Shown here: piece after piece, positions 25,554 through 32,230 of the stretch
How the letters are laid out: each line of letters begins with the position of its first letter
Position numbering within the stretch: position 1 is the first letter of the stretch
From: Paracoccaceae bacterium
GTDB taxonomy: Bacteria > Pseudomonadota > Alphaproteobacteria > Rhodobacterales > Rhodobacteraceae
Direction of reading: 5' to 3'
Length of the DNA stretch: 32,230 nt
NCBI GenBank assembly: GCA_029265455.1
Contig: JAJUJF010000015.1
Coordinates: forward strand, 1 to 32,230
The notes under the pieces: generated by a model
Databases searched by the model: none
The model's input: only the letters and a program-made list of their open reading frames with translations
Told to the model about the DNA's origin: nothing
Program-made: the position numbers and the translations under genes

Positions 25554-26849
25554 ATGAAAGATGCCCATCCGACAAATGGCTTCTTCACCGAGAGCCTCGC
25601 CCAGAGCGACGCCGAACTCTTCGCCGCCATGCGCAACGAGCTGCAGCGCCAGCGCGACGAGATCGAGCTGATCGCCTCCGAGAACATCGTCAGCCGGGCC
25701 GTGCTCGAGGCGCAGGGCTCCGTGCTCACCAACAAGTATGCCGAGGGTTATCCGGGCCGCCGCTACTATGGCGGCTGCCAGCATGTCGACGTGGTCGAGG
25801 AGATCGCGATCGCGCGGGCCTGCAAGCTCTTCAACTGCAAATACGCCAACGTGCAGGCGAATTCGGGAAGCCAGGCGAACCAGTCGGTATTCCTCGCCCT
25901 CCTGCAGCCGGGTGACACCTTCCTCGCCATGGACCTCGCCTCGGGCGGGCATCTGACGCATGGCGCGAAGCCCAACATGTCGGGCAAGTGGTTCAGGCCG
26001 GTCCACTACGGCGTGCGCAAGGAAGACAGCCATATCGATTACGACGAGATCGACAGGCTCGCCCGGGAGCACAAGCCAAAGCTGATCATTGCCGGCGGCT
26101 CGGCGATTCCGCGAATCATAGATTTCGCCCGCATGCGGGCGATCGCCGACGAGATCGGGGCCTATTTCATGGTCGACATGGCCCATTTCGCCGGTCTCGT
26201 GGCGACGGGCCACTATCCGAATCCGCTCGACCACGCGCATGTGGCGACGACGACGACCCACAAGACCCTACGCGGCCCGCGTGGCGGCATGGTCGTGACG
26301 AATGACGAGACCATCGCCAAGAAGATCAACTCGGCGATCTTCCCGGGGCTCCAGGGCGGTCCGCTGATGCATGTCATCGCCGGCAAGGCCGCGGCCTTCG
26401 GCGAGGCGCTGCGTCCCGAGTTCAAGGAATACCAGGGCCGGGTGGTCGCCAATGCGCGGATGCTGGCGGAGACGCTGATCCAAGGCGGGCTCGACATCGT
26501 CACCGGCGGGACCGACACGCATCTGATGCTGGTCGACCTGCGGCCGAAGGGAGTGACGGGCAAGGACACCGAGGAGTCGCTCGGCCGTGCCCATATCACC
26601 GTCAACAAGAACGGCATTCCCTTCGACCCGCAGAAGCCGACGATCACCTCGGGCGTGCGGCTCGGCTCGCCGGCGGGCACGACCCGCGGCTTCGACGTCG
26701 CCGAGTTCCGCGAGATCGGCCAGATGATCGTGCGGGTGGTCGATGGCCTCGCCCAGAACGGACCCGAGGGCAACGGCAGCGTCGAGACGGAAGTGCGGGC
26801 GCAGGTACAGGCGCTCTGCGACCGCTTCCCGCTCTATCCCGGGCTCTGA
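25554..26849 (+). CDS. glyA: Serine hydroxymethyltransferase
   Basis: A 431-residue PLP enzyme that interconverts serine and glycine with tetrahydrofolate. The PLP lysine is K237 in [15 protein letters not shown]. The N-terminal [19 protein letters not shown] and [13 protein letters not shown], and C-terminal [16 protein letters not shown], are family marks. The start ATG 25554 is preceded by GAGGACAGGGG. It stands alone, divergent from acpP, and is followed by the second 85-bp repeat and a terminator hairpin. Confidence 0.98.
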   Translation: MKDAHPTNGFFTESLAQSDAELFAAMRNELQRQRDEIELIASENIVSRAVLEAQGSVLTNKYAEGYPGRRYYGGCQHVDVVEEIAIARACKLFNCKYANVQANSGSQANQSVFLALLQPGDTFLAMDLASGGHLTHGAKPNMSGKWFRPVHYGVRKEDSHIDYDEIDRLAREHKPKLIIAGGSAIPRIIDFARMRAIADEIGAYFMVDMAHFAGLVATGHYPNPLDHAHVATTTTHKTLRGPRGGMVVTNDETIAKKINSAIFPGLQGGPLMHVIAGKAAAFGEALRPEFKEYQGRVVANARMLAETLIQGGLDIVTGGTDTHLMLVDLRPKGVTGKDTEESLGRAHITVNKNGIPFDPQKPTITSGVRLGSPAGTTRGFDVAEFREIGQMIVRVVDGLAQNGPEGNGSVETEVRAQVQALCDRFPLYPGL

Positions 26850-26899
26850 TCCGGGCCGGAGGCGCCGGGAGGCCGGCGCCTTCCGGGAGGGTGTCTGGA

Positions 26900-26984
26900 G
26901 CGTGGGCCCAAGGGTGCCCACGCGTGAAAACCCCATCAAGTCATTGATTCCAAAGTGTGGGTAGAAGCTACCCAAGTGTTAACG
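26900..26984. repeat. 85-bp intergenic repeat, copy 2
   Basis: It aligns without gaps to copy 1. The 8-bp stem GCGTGGGC (26900-26907)/GCCCACGC (26916-26923) is identical, while the loop differs. This copy has its own inverted pair GGGTAG/CTACCC (26959-26964 and 26968-26973). Its last bases run into the terminator hairpin at 26982-27006, just as copy 1 runs into a GC hairpin. It lies in the convergent glyA/oxidoreductase spacer. Confidence 0.7.
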
Positions 26985-27006
26985 CCCCCGGACCTGCCGG
27001 GGGCGT
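26982..27006. terminator. Terminator-like hairpin between glyA and the oxidoreductase
   Basis: ACGCCCCCGG pairs perfectly with CCGGGGGCGT (10 bp, 5-nt loop). It lies between convergent genes, 133 bp after the glyA stop and 65 bp before the end of the oxidoreductase gene. The following bases (CTTCATGTTC) are only weakly T-rich, so termination is likely but not certain. Confidence 0.5.
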
Positions 27007-27070
27007 CTTCATGTTCGGGGCCATTGTCGGGCCGAGGGCGAGGCGCGCGGCCGCCACCCTCGGCCCGCCG

Positions 27071-28078
27071 TCAGATCTCGAGGCAGATCTTGCCGAAATG
27101 CCGGCCCGATTCCTCGTGGCGGAAGGCGTCGGCGGTCTGCGCGAGCGGGAAGGTGCGGTCGATCACCGGGCGGAAGGACATGACCTCGAGCGCGCGGACG
27201 AAATCCTCCTGGTGCCTGCGGCTGCCGACAATGAGACCGTGCAGGCGCTGCTGGCGGGCCATCAGGAGGAAGGTCGGGATGTCGCCGCCGAGGCCGGTGA
27301 GGATGCCGATGAGGGAGATGTGGCCGCCGATGCGGCAGGCCCTGATCGACTGTTCAAGCGTGCCTGGACCGCCGACCTCGACCACGTGATCGGCGCCGCG
27401 ACCGTGCGTGATGTCGAGCACCGCTTCGGCCCAGTTCCCGGTGGTGCGGTAGTTGATGGTCGCGTCGGCGCCGAGCGCGCGGGCGCGTTCGAGTTTCTCG
27501 TCCGAGGACGAGGTGATGATGACATGGGCGCCCGCCGCCTTCGCGATCTGGAGAGCGAAGATCGAGACGCCGCCGGTGCCGAGGGCGAGCACGGTGTCGC
27601 CCGGCTTGAGCCCGCCGTTGACGACGAGCGCACGCCAGGCGGTGAGGCCGGCGGTGGTGATGGTCGCCGCCTCGGCATGGCTGTAGCCGCGTGGCGCCCG
27701 GGTGAACCAGGAGGCGGGAGTCACCACCGCCTCGCGGGCGTAGCCGTCGATCCCGTCGCCGGGCGTGGTGGAGAAATCCGCGATCCGCGGCTCGCCGTCC
27801 TGCCACAGGGGGAAGAAGCAGGAGACGACAGCGTCGCCCTCGGCGAATTCCGTGACGCCTTCACCCACCGCCTCGACCGTGCCGGCGCCGTCCGACATCG
27901 GGATGCGGCCGTCTTCTGCCGGTATGGCGCCGGTGACGACCGCATAATCGTGATAGTTGAGCGAACTGGCACGGAGCCGGACGCGGATCTCGCCGGGTCC
28001 GGGGGTGCCGGGGTCGTCGATGTCGACGATGGAAAGGGCGTCAAGACCGGCGGGTTGCGCGAGTTTGAGGGCCTTCAT
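27071..28078 (-). CDS. Zinc-independent NAD(P)-dependent oxidoreductase (MDR, quinone reductase-like)
   Basis: A 335-residue medium-chain dehydrogenase/reductase without zinc ligands: the catalytic Cys and structural Cys cluster are missing, as in quinone reductase and enoyl reductase members. The N-terminal LRASSLNYHDYAVVTG and MSDGAGTVEAVGEGV are typical, and the nucleotide-binding motif is ALGTGGVSIFALQIAKA, a variant of GTGGVG. An Asp/Ser after the second strand (ITSSSDEKLERA) suggests NADPH use. The start ATG 28076-28078 has GAGGAG about 5 nt upstream. It is a single gene; the substrate is unknown. Confidence 0.9.
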   Translation of the reverse strand: MKALKLAQPAGLDALSIVDIDDPGTPGPGEIRVRLRASSLNYHDYAVVTGAIPAEDGRIPMSDGAGTVEAVGEGVTEFAEGDAVVSCFFPLWQDGEPRIADFSTTPGDGIDGYAREAVVTPASWFTRAPRGYSHAEAATITTAGLTAWRALVVNGGLKPGDTVLALGTGGVSIFALQIAKAAGAHVIITSSSDEKLERARALGADATINYRTTGNWAEAVLDITHGRGADHVVEVGGPGTLEQSIRACRIGGHISLIGILTGLGGDIPTFLLMARQQRLHGLIVGSRRHQEDFVRALEVMSFRPVIDRTFPLAQTADAFRHEESGRHFGKICLEI

Positions 28079-28183
28079 GAATTCTCCTCGTCCAGGTTAA
28101 CGCACGTTGGGATGCGCGGAAGTCCCCTGGTTCCCGTATGATCGGATTCTTTCTCGTCGATGTTCGGGGCAGGGGGAACCGAG

Positions 28184-28588
28184 TTGAAACGACTTGCACT
28201 TGTCGCCGCCATGTTTTTGTCGGCCGCTGCGCCTGCAATGGCCGAGATTTGCGAATATGCGCCCAGCCAGCTCATGGGGAAGGCCGGATCCGGGGCAGTT
28301 GCCGGTGGGGCGGCTGCCACCGCCGCGGCGGGAACGGGCATGAAGGCTGCCGGGCTCTATACCTTCACGCATGCGGTGACCGGTGCCACCATGATCGGAA
28401 GCACGGCTGCGGGAAGCTCCGCTGCGGGCACGGTCGGCTTCATCGCGGGGACCGCCGGAGCTCTCGGCTCTGCCGCTGCATTCCTCCTGTCCCCCGTGGT
28501 GATTGCCGGTGCTGCTGCCACTGCGGTTGCTGTCGGGGTCTACGAGGGCGCCTGTTATCTAGCCTCCGGGGAGGAGAAGGTCGAGTGA
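28184..28588 (+). CDS. Small secreted Gly/Ala-rich protein of unknown function
   Basis: About 134 residues. The preferred start is TTG 28184, with AGGGGGA 6 nt upstream, giving a clean signal peptide (KRLALVAAMFLSAAAPAMA) cleaved before EICEYAPSQL. An ATG at 28160 would add eight residues ahead of it. The mature protein has a Cys pair region at its start (EIC) and near the end (GACYLASGEE), and a long Gly/Ala/Ser-rich middle with glycine-zipper-like spacing and two hydrophobic stretches (TVGFIAGTAGALGSAAAFLL, VVIAGAAATAVAVGVYEG). I recognise no named family. It lies 71 bp upstream of no other coding gene until the GTA cluster; whether it is linked to the GTA is unknown. Confidence 0.65.
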   Translation: MKRLALVAAMFLSAAAPAMAEICEYAPSQLMGKAGSGAVAGGAAATAAAGTGMKAAGLYTFTHAVTGATMIGSTAAGSSAAGTVGFIAGTAGALGSAAAFLLSPVVIAGAAATAVAVGVYEGACYLASGEEKVE

Positions 28589-28630
28589 GCCTGGTCCGGG
28601 CCTGAACGGGATCAACCTGCAATTTAGCGC

Positions 28631-28659
28631 TTGACTTAGCGCACGCTCCAAAGTATTAC
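28631..28659 (+). promoter_or_regulatory. Strong sigma70-like promoter ahead of the GTA cluster
   Basis: TTGACT (28631-28636), a 17-bp spacer and TATTAC (28654-28659). Both boxes are close to consensus and the spacing is ideal. Transcription should begin near 28666, only about 20 nt before the terminator stem and 88 nt before the small terminase ATG. Confidence 0.7.
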
Positions 28660-28684
28660 CTCCGGCAAGCTGGAAGAAGTGGGC

Positions 28685-28718
28685 AAGCGGCCCCGTCGCG
28701 AGACGGAGGCCGCTTTTT
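28685..28718 (+). terminator. Intrinsic terminator in the leader of the GTA cluster
   Basis: GCGGCC (28687-28692) with CCGTC (28693-28697) pairs with GACGG (28702-28706) and GGCCGC (28708-28713), with a GCGA loop and one bulged A (28707), followed by TTTTT (28714-28718). It is an excellent rho-independent terminator. It lies between the promoter at 28631 and the small terminase start, so transcripts from that promoter should be cut to about 53 nt unless read through. Confidence 0.85.
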
Positions 28719-28753
28719 CGCGTCTGCCCGGGCGGTCAGCAGGGCATTGCATC

Positions 28754-29065
28754 ATGACGACTCCAGCGAAAGCGGTTGTCCGCGAGAACGATTTCCTCGA
28801 GCGGACGATGGACCTCTACCGCGATCTGTCGCTCGCGCTGCGAAAGGCGATCGTGGATCTGCAGGCCGAGGCCGCGACGGGCGAGGCATCCAGGGGGCAT
28901 CAGGATCTGATCCGGTCCCATCAGAAATGCCTTCAGACGGTTCTTGATTGCGAGGCAAGTCTTGGAAAGCGAATCGGCACCGGAGGCGGCGGGGGCGGAT
29001 ACGACCTCGACGCCGCGCGGGCGGAAATCCGTGCGAGACTTGCTCAGTGGTCTGCCGGTCGATGA
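28754..29065 (+). CDS. GTA small terminase subunit (gene 1-like)
   Basis: A 103-residue protein at the position of GTA gene 1 (small terminase, TerS, in Rhodobacter capsulatus; established knowledge). It has a helical N-terminus (LERTMDLYRDLSLALRKAIV), a second helix (GHQDLIRSHQKCLQTVLDCE), a glycine hinge (GTGGGGGGYDLD) and a short basic helix (AARAEIRARLAQW). The ATG 28754 has AGGG upstream, and an earlier in-frame ATG at 28679 would start inside the terminator and is rejected. It overlaps the large terminase frame by about 100 nt. In GTAs this protein steers DNA packaging without sequence-specific initiation. Confidence 0.8.
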   Translation: MTTPAKAVVRENDFLERTMDLYRDLSLALRKAIVDLQAEAATGEASRGHQDLIRSHQKCLQTVLDCEASLGKRIGTGGGGGGYDLDAARAEIRARLAQWSAGR

Positions 29066-30371
29066 ATGGGACGCCTTTCTGGATGAGCTGAGCCCGAATG
29101 CCCTCCTGTCCCTGCCCTTTCTCTTCGAGCACTGGGCGCTGGAGGGGCATCAGCTCCCTCCGGCCGGCGACTGGACCACATGGGTGGTGCTCGGTGGCCG
29201 GGGGGCAGGCAAGACGCGCGCGGGCTCGGAATGGGTCCGCACGCAGGTCGAGGGAAGCCGGCCGCGCGATCCGGGGCGTTCGTCCCGGGTCGCGCTGATC
29301 GGCGAGACCATCGATCAGGCGCGGGAGGTCATGGTGTTCGGGCAGTCCGGGATCATGGCCTCCTCGCCGCCCGACCGGCGGCCGGAATGGCAGGCGGCGC
29401 GCAAGCGCCTCGTCTGGCCGAACGGCGCGATCGCCCGGCTCTTCGCGGCGAACGATCCCGAGAGCCTGCGCGGGCCGCAGTTCGATTGCGCCTGGGCGGA
29501 TGAACTCGCGAAATGGCCGAAGGCGCAGGAGGCCTGGGACATGCTGCAGTTCGCGCTGCGGCTCGGGCCGCATCCGCGGCAGGTGGTGACGACGACGCCG
29601 CGCGGCATGCCGCTCCTGCAGGCGATCATCGCCGATCCGCGCACGGTGGTCACGCATGCGCCGACGGCGGCGAACCGGATGCATCTCGCGCAGAGCTTCC
29701 TCGCGCATGTGACGGAGAAATACGGCGGCACGCGGCTCGGGCGGCAGGAACTCGAGGGCGAGATGCTCTTCGATGTCGAGGGCGCGCTCTGGAACGCGGC
29801 GATGATCGAGGCGGCCCGGCGGCCGCGCAGGGTGGAGGTCGAGCGGATCGTGGTCGCGGTCGATCCGCCGGTGACGAGCGGTTCCGACGCGGACGAATGC
29901 GGGATCGTCGTGGCGGGTGCCGCGATGCAGGGGCCGCCGCAGGACTGGCAGGCGGTGGTGATCGAGGACGGCTCGCTCTCGGGTGCGAGTCCGCAGGCCT
30001 GGGCGGAGCGGGCGGTGGCCCTGATGAAGAAGCATGGCGCCAACCGGCTGGTGGCCGAGGTGAACCAGGGCGGCGACCTCGTCGAGAAGCTGGTGCGGGG
30101 GGTCGATCCGCTCGTCCCCTACCGCGGGGTGCGGGCAACGCGCGGCAAGGCCGCCCGGGCCGAGCCGGTCGCCGCCCTCTACGAACAGGAGCGGGTAAGT
30201 CATGCCGCCGCCTTCCCGGCGCTCGAGGCGCAGATGCTGGCGATGACGGTGCGCGGCTACAGCGGGCGGGGCAGCCCCGACCGGCTCGACGCGCTGGTGT
30301 GGGCGCTCACGGATCTGATGATCGACGCGGCGGCCGCCCATCGCGCCCCGCCGCGGGTGCGGCGGCTCTGA
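28962..30371 (+). CDS. GTA large terminase (gene 2-like)
   Basis: About 469 residues. The ATPase motif is VLGGRGAGKTRAGSEW (Walker A) and the Walker B-like site is FDCAWADELAKW; the nuclease part carries VAVDPPVTSGSDADECGI (first Asp) and DALVWALTDLM. Terminase pumps DNA into GTA heads. The first in-frame ATG comes only after the Walker A site, so a non-ATG start is needed. I chose TTG 28962 (GAGG 7 nt upstream); TTG 28944 and GTG 29031 are alternatives. All but GTG 29031 imply a long overlap with gene 1. Confidence 0.9.
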   Translation: MESESAPEAAGADTTSTPRGRKSVRDLLSGLPVDEWDAFLDELSPNALLSLPFLFEHWALEGHQLPPAGDWTTWVVLGGRGAGKTRAGSEWVRTQVEGSRPRDPGRSSRVALIGETIDQAREVMVFGQSGIMASSPPDRRPEWQAARKRLVWPNGAIARLFAANDPESLRGPQFDCAWADELAKWPKAQEAWDMLQFALRLGPHPRQVVTTTPRGMPLLQAIIADPRTVVTHAPTAANRMHLAQSFLAHVTEKYGGTRLGRQELEGEMLFDVEGALWNAAMIEAARRPRRVEVERIVVAVDPPVTSGSDADECGIVVAGAAMQGPPQDWQAVVIEDGSLSGASPQAWAERAVALMKKHGANRLVAEVNQGGDLVEKLVRGVDPLVPYRGVRATRGKAARAEPVAALYEQERVSHAAAFPALEAQMLAMTVRGYSGRGSPDRLDALVWALTDLMIDAAAAHRAPPRVRRL

Positions 30372-30438
30372 CACGGGCGCGGGTGCGGTAGCCCTGAGAC
30401 AGACGGGCGCGGGTGCGGCGGTCCCGTGGCGGGTGCGC
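30353..30438 (+). repeat. Short GC-rich direct repeats at the end of the large terminase gene
   Basis: GCGGGTGCGG occurs at 30353, 30379 and 30409, with a near copy (GCGGGTGCGC) at 30429. The longer unit ACGGGCGCGGGTGCGG is exact at 30373 and 30403. The array spans the terminase stop and the 178-bp gap before the portal gene. Confidence 0.6.
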
Positions 30439-30549
30439 CGCTGGGCGGGCGGTGGCGAGGTTCAGGAAACAGGTGGCGGTGGGCGGACCGGCTTCGCGGC
30501 GGCGCGGGGCCCGGAGGGTCCGGCCTGCCGCCGAGGCGAGGAGACGAGG

Positions 30550-31725
30550 ATGGTCCTGCAACTCTTTCGAAGCGCGAAGCCGGAGCCGGCGGAGACCAAG
30601 GCCTCGGCCGCGGCGCGGGTGGTGCCGATCCACGGCGGCGGCCGCGTGAGCTGGTCCTCGCGCGATTCCGGCACGCTGACGCGGGTCGGGTTCCTCGGCA
30701 ATCCGGTCGGGTTCCGCTGCATCAAGCTGATCGCGGAAGCGGCCTCGGCGGTGCCGGTGGTCGTGCAGGACGCGGAGCGGCGGTTCGAGACGCATCCGGT
30801 GATGGACCTGATCGCGGCGCCCAATCCCGGCCAGGGCGGGGCGGCGCTCCTCGAGAGTTTCTACGGCAACCTGCTGCTCACGGGCGATGCCTATCTCGAG
30901 GCGGCGGGGATGCATGAATCGGGCGGCCCGCGCGAGCTCTACGTGCTGAGGTCCGACCGGATGAAGGTGGTTCCCGGCTCCGACGGCTGGCCGGTCGCCT
31001 ACGAATACGTGGTGGGCGCTTCCCGGCATGTCTTCGACATGCGCCAGGAGCGGGTGCCGGTGCTGCATGTGAAGGCATTTCACCCGCAGGACGACCATTA
31101 CGGCCTGTCGCCGATGCAGGCGGCGGCGAGCGCGATCGACGTGCACAACGCGGCCTCGCGCTGGTCGAAGGCGCTGCTCGACAACGCGGCGCGGCCCTCG
31201 GGCGCGATCGTCTACCGGGGCGCGGACGGGCACGGGATGATGACGGCCGAACAGCATGCGCGCCTCGTCGAGGAGATCGAGACTTACCACCAGGGCGCGC
31301 AGAACGCCGGGCGGCCGATGCTGCTCGAGGGCGGGCTCGACTGGAAGCAGATCGGCTTCTCGCCGTCCGACATGGAGTTCCACCGCACCAAGGAGGCGGC
31401 GGCGCGGGAGGTGGCGCTTGCCTTCGGCGTGCCGCCGATGCTGCTCGGCCTGCCGGGCGACAACACCTACGCGAACTACCACGAGGCACACCGCGCCTTC
31501 TACCGGCTCACGGTGCTGCCGCTCGTGTCGAAGGCGCTGGCGGCGCTCTCGAACTGGCTGCCGTCCTTCTACGGCGAGCGGTTCGCGCTCAGGGTCGATC
31601 ACGACAACGTCCCGGCGCTGGCCGAGGAGCGGGCGGCGCTGTGGCGGCGGATCGAGGGGGCGAGTTTCCTCACCGATGCCGAGAAGCGCCAGCTCCTCGG
31701 CCTGCCGCCGCAACCGGAGGTCTGA
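30550..31725 (+). CDS. GTA portal protein (gene 3-like, HK97-type)
   Basis: A 391-residue phage portal. Family marks are GFLGNPVGFRCIKLIAEAAS, FYGNLLLTGDAYLE, VLHVKAFHPQDDHYGLSPMQ, LDWKQIGFSPSDMEF and REVALAFGVPPMLLGLPGDNTYANYHEA. Portals form the dodecameric DNA channel at one head vertex. The start ATG 30550 has a purine-rich site just upstream; the longer open frame to 30433 runs through the repeat-rich spacer and was excluded. The stop shares one base with the next ATG (TGATG). Order and lengths match Rhodobacterales GTA clusters. Confidence 0.95.
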   Translation: MVLQLFRSAKPEPAETKASAAARVVPIHGGGRVSWSSRDSGTLTRVGFLGNPVGFRCIKLIAEAASAVPVVVQDAERRFETHPVMDLIAAPNPGQGGAALLESFYGNLLLTGDAYLEAAGMHESGGPRELYVLRSDRMKVVPGSDGWPVAYEYVVGASRHVFDMRQERVPVLHVKAFHPQDDHYGLSPMQAAASAIDVHNAASRWSKALLDNAARPSGAIVYRGADGHGMMTAEQHARLVEEIETYHQGAQNAGRPMLLEGGLDWKQIGFSPSDMEFHRTKEAAAREVALAFGVPPMLLGLPGDNTYANYHEAHRAFYRLTVLPLVSKALAALSNWLPSFYGERFALRVDHDNVPALAEERAALWRRIEGASFLTDAEKRQLLGLPPQPEV

Positions 31726-31973
31726 TGAAGGCGGGTGTCCGCGGCGGCGGATCGCGCTTCCTCTACGAGCCGTTCGACGTGACCCAGGCCCGCCTCGATG
31801 CCTCCGAACGCATCGCCGAGGAACGCTGGGTGCAGGTCGAGCGGCGGCTCAACCAGATCGAGACGATGCTCGACCGGCTGGAGAAGCGGGTCTGGCTCTT
31901 CGTCTACGGCGCGGCGTCGCTGATCCTCGCGGACGTCGCCTACGGATTGCTCACGCAGGCCGTCGCAAAGTGA
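31725..31973 (+). CDS. GTA small membrane protein (g3.5-like)
   Basis: An 82-residue protein between the portal and protease genes, the position of gene 3.5 in Rhodobacter capsulatus (established knowledge). It has a basic/Gly start, a charged helix likely to form a coiled coil (RIAEERWVQVERRLNQIETM), and one C-terminal membrane helix (VWLFVYGAASLILADVAYGL). The ATG 31725 overlaps the portal stop (TGATG). The role in the particle is unknown. Confidence 0.82.
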   Translation: MKAGVRGGGSRFLYEPFDVTQARLDASERIAEERWVQVERRLNQIETMLDRLEKRVWLFVYGAASLILADVAYGLLTQAVAK

Positions 31974-31989
31974 AGAAGGGACGGGACGG

Positions 31990-32230
31990 ATGATTGAGGG
32001 ACATGGCCGGCTCGAGACCAAGTTCCGCCGGTTCGACGGCGAGCTTGGCCTGAAGGAGGGGGCGGTGATCGCGGGCTACGCGAGCCTCTTCGGCGCCGAG
32101 GACCAGGGCGGGGACGTGGTCGAGCGCGGCGCCTATGCGGCGTCGCTCGCCCGTCTCGCCGCGGCCGGGCAGCGGGTGAAGATGCTCTGGCAGCATGACC
32201 CGACGCGGCCGATCGGCGTCTGGGACGAGG
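31990..32230 (+). CDS. GTA HK97-family prohead protease (gene 4-like), 3' truncated
   Basis: The first 80 codons only; the gene runs off the right end. The N-terminus (GAVIAGYASLFGAEDQGGDVVERGAYAASL split over two strands) and the catalytic histidine region KMLWQHDPTRPIGVW match the phage U35 prohead protease family. It cleaves the scaffold domain of the major capsid protein during head maturation. The ATG 31990 has GGGACGG upstream, 16 bp after the g3.5 stop. Confidence 0.92.
   Translation, partial: MIEGHGRLETKFRRFDGELGLKEGAVIAGYASLFGAEDQGGDVVERGAYAASLARLAAAGQRVKMLWQHDPTRPIGVWDE

Noticed and set aside
28752..31713. Long minus-strand open frames (540 and 468 codons) opposite the GTA terminase and portal genes
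   Set aside because: Arg/His-rich, low-complexity translations with no domain, antisense to well-supported phage genes.

Overview
The window is GC-rich, densely coded DNA from an alphaproteobacterium, most likely of the order Rhodobacterales. Three things support this: an Fo ATP synthase operon (atpI-atpB-atpE-atpF'-atpF) separated from F1 genes, an acpP-fabF-mltG block, and, at the right edge, the first genes of a Rhodobacter-type gene transfer agent (GTA) cluster. No tRNA, rRNA, CRISPR array or insertion sequence is visible.

Layout. 1-643: the 3' part of an amidase gene. 676-6605, minus strand: a tightly packed uptake and catabolism operon. In transcription order it has a possible small ORF, an enolase-superfamily dehydratase or racemase, a TRAP transporter (dctP, dctQ, dctM), a SAM methyltransferase and a TIM-barrel sugar isomerase/epimerase. 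A near-perfect 17-bp palindrome lies just upstream. The substrate is probably a sugar acid or similar carboxylate, but the sequence does not name it. 6875-8886: a THUMP-type RNA methyltransferase and a TauE/SafE permease.

8950-13443, plus strand: four genes chained by 4-bp overlaps. They are a type III polyketide synthase, a methyltransferase, an FAD oxidoreductase, and a fusion of NAD synthetase (NadE) with an NMN deamidase (PncC/CinA C-terminal) domain. This is the most unusual locus here: a small phenolic-lipid-like biosynthetic cassette translationally coupled to a two-step NAD-recycling enzyme.

13488-18570: a peptidoglycan amidase and an excalibur-type lipoprotein, gatA and gatC, a metallo-beta-lactamase-fold hydrolase, and a TadA-like deaminase. 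18079-20677: the Fo operon, with a good sigma70-like promoter upstream and a terminator downstream. 20837-25236: a zinc alcohol dehydrogenase, mltG, fabF and acpP. 25554-28078: glyA and a zinc-independent oxidoreductase. Two copies of an 85-bp repeat with a conserved hairpin sit in intergenic spacers at 22142 and 26900.

28184-32230: a small secreted Gly/Ala-rich protein, then a strong promoter followed within about 55 nt by an intrinsic terminator. The GTA head genes follow: small terminase, large terminase, portal, g3.5-like membrane protein and a truncated prohead protease. The promoter-terminator pair suggests either a short leader RNA or attenuation of the GTA operon.
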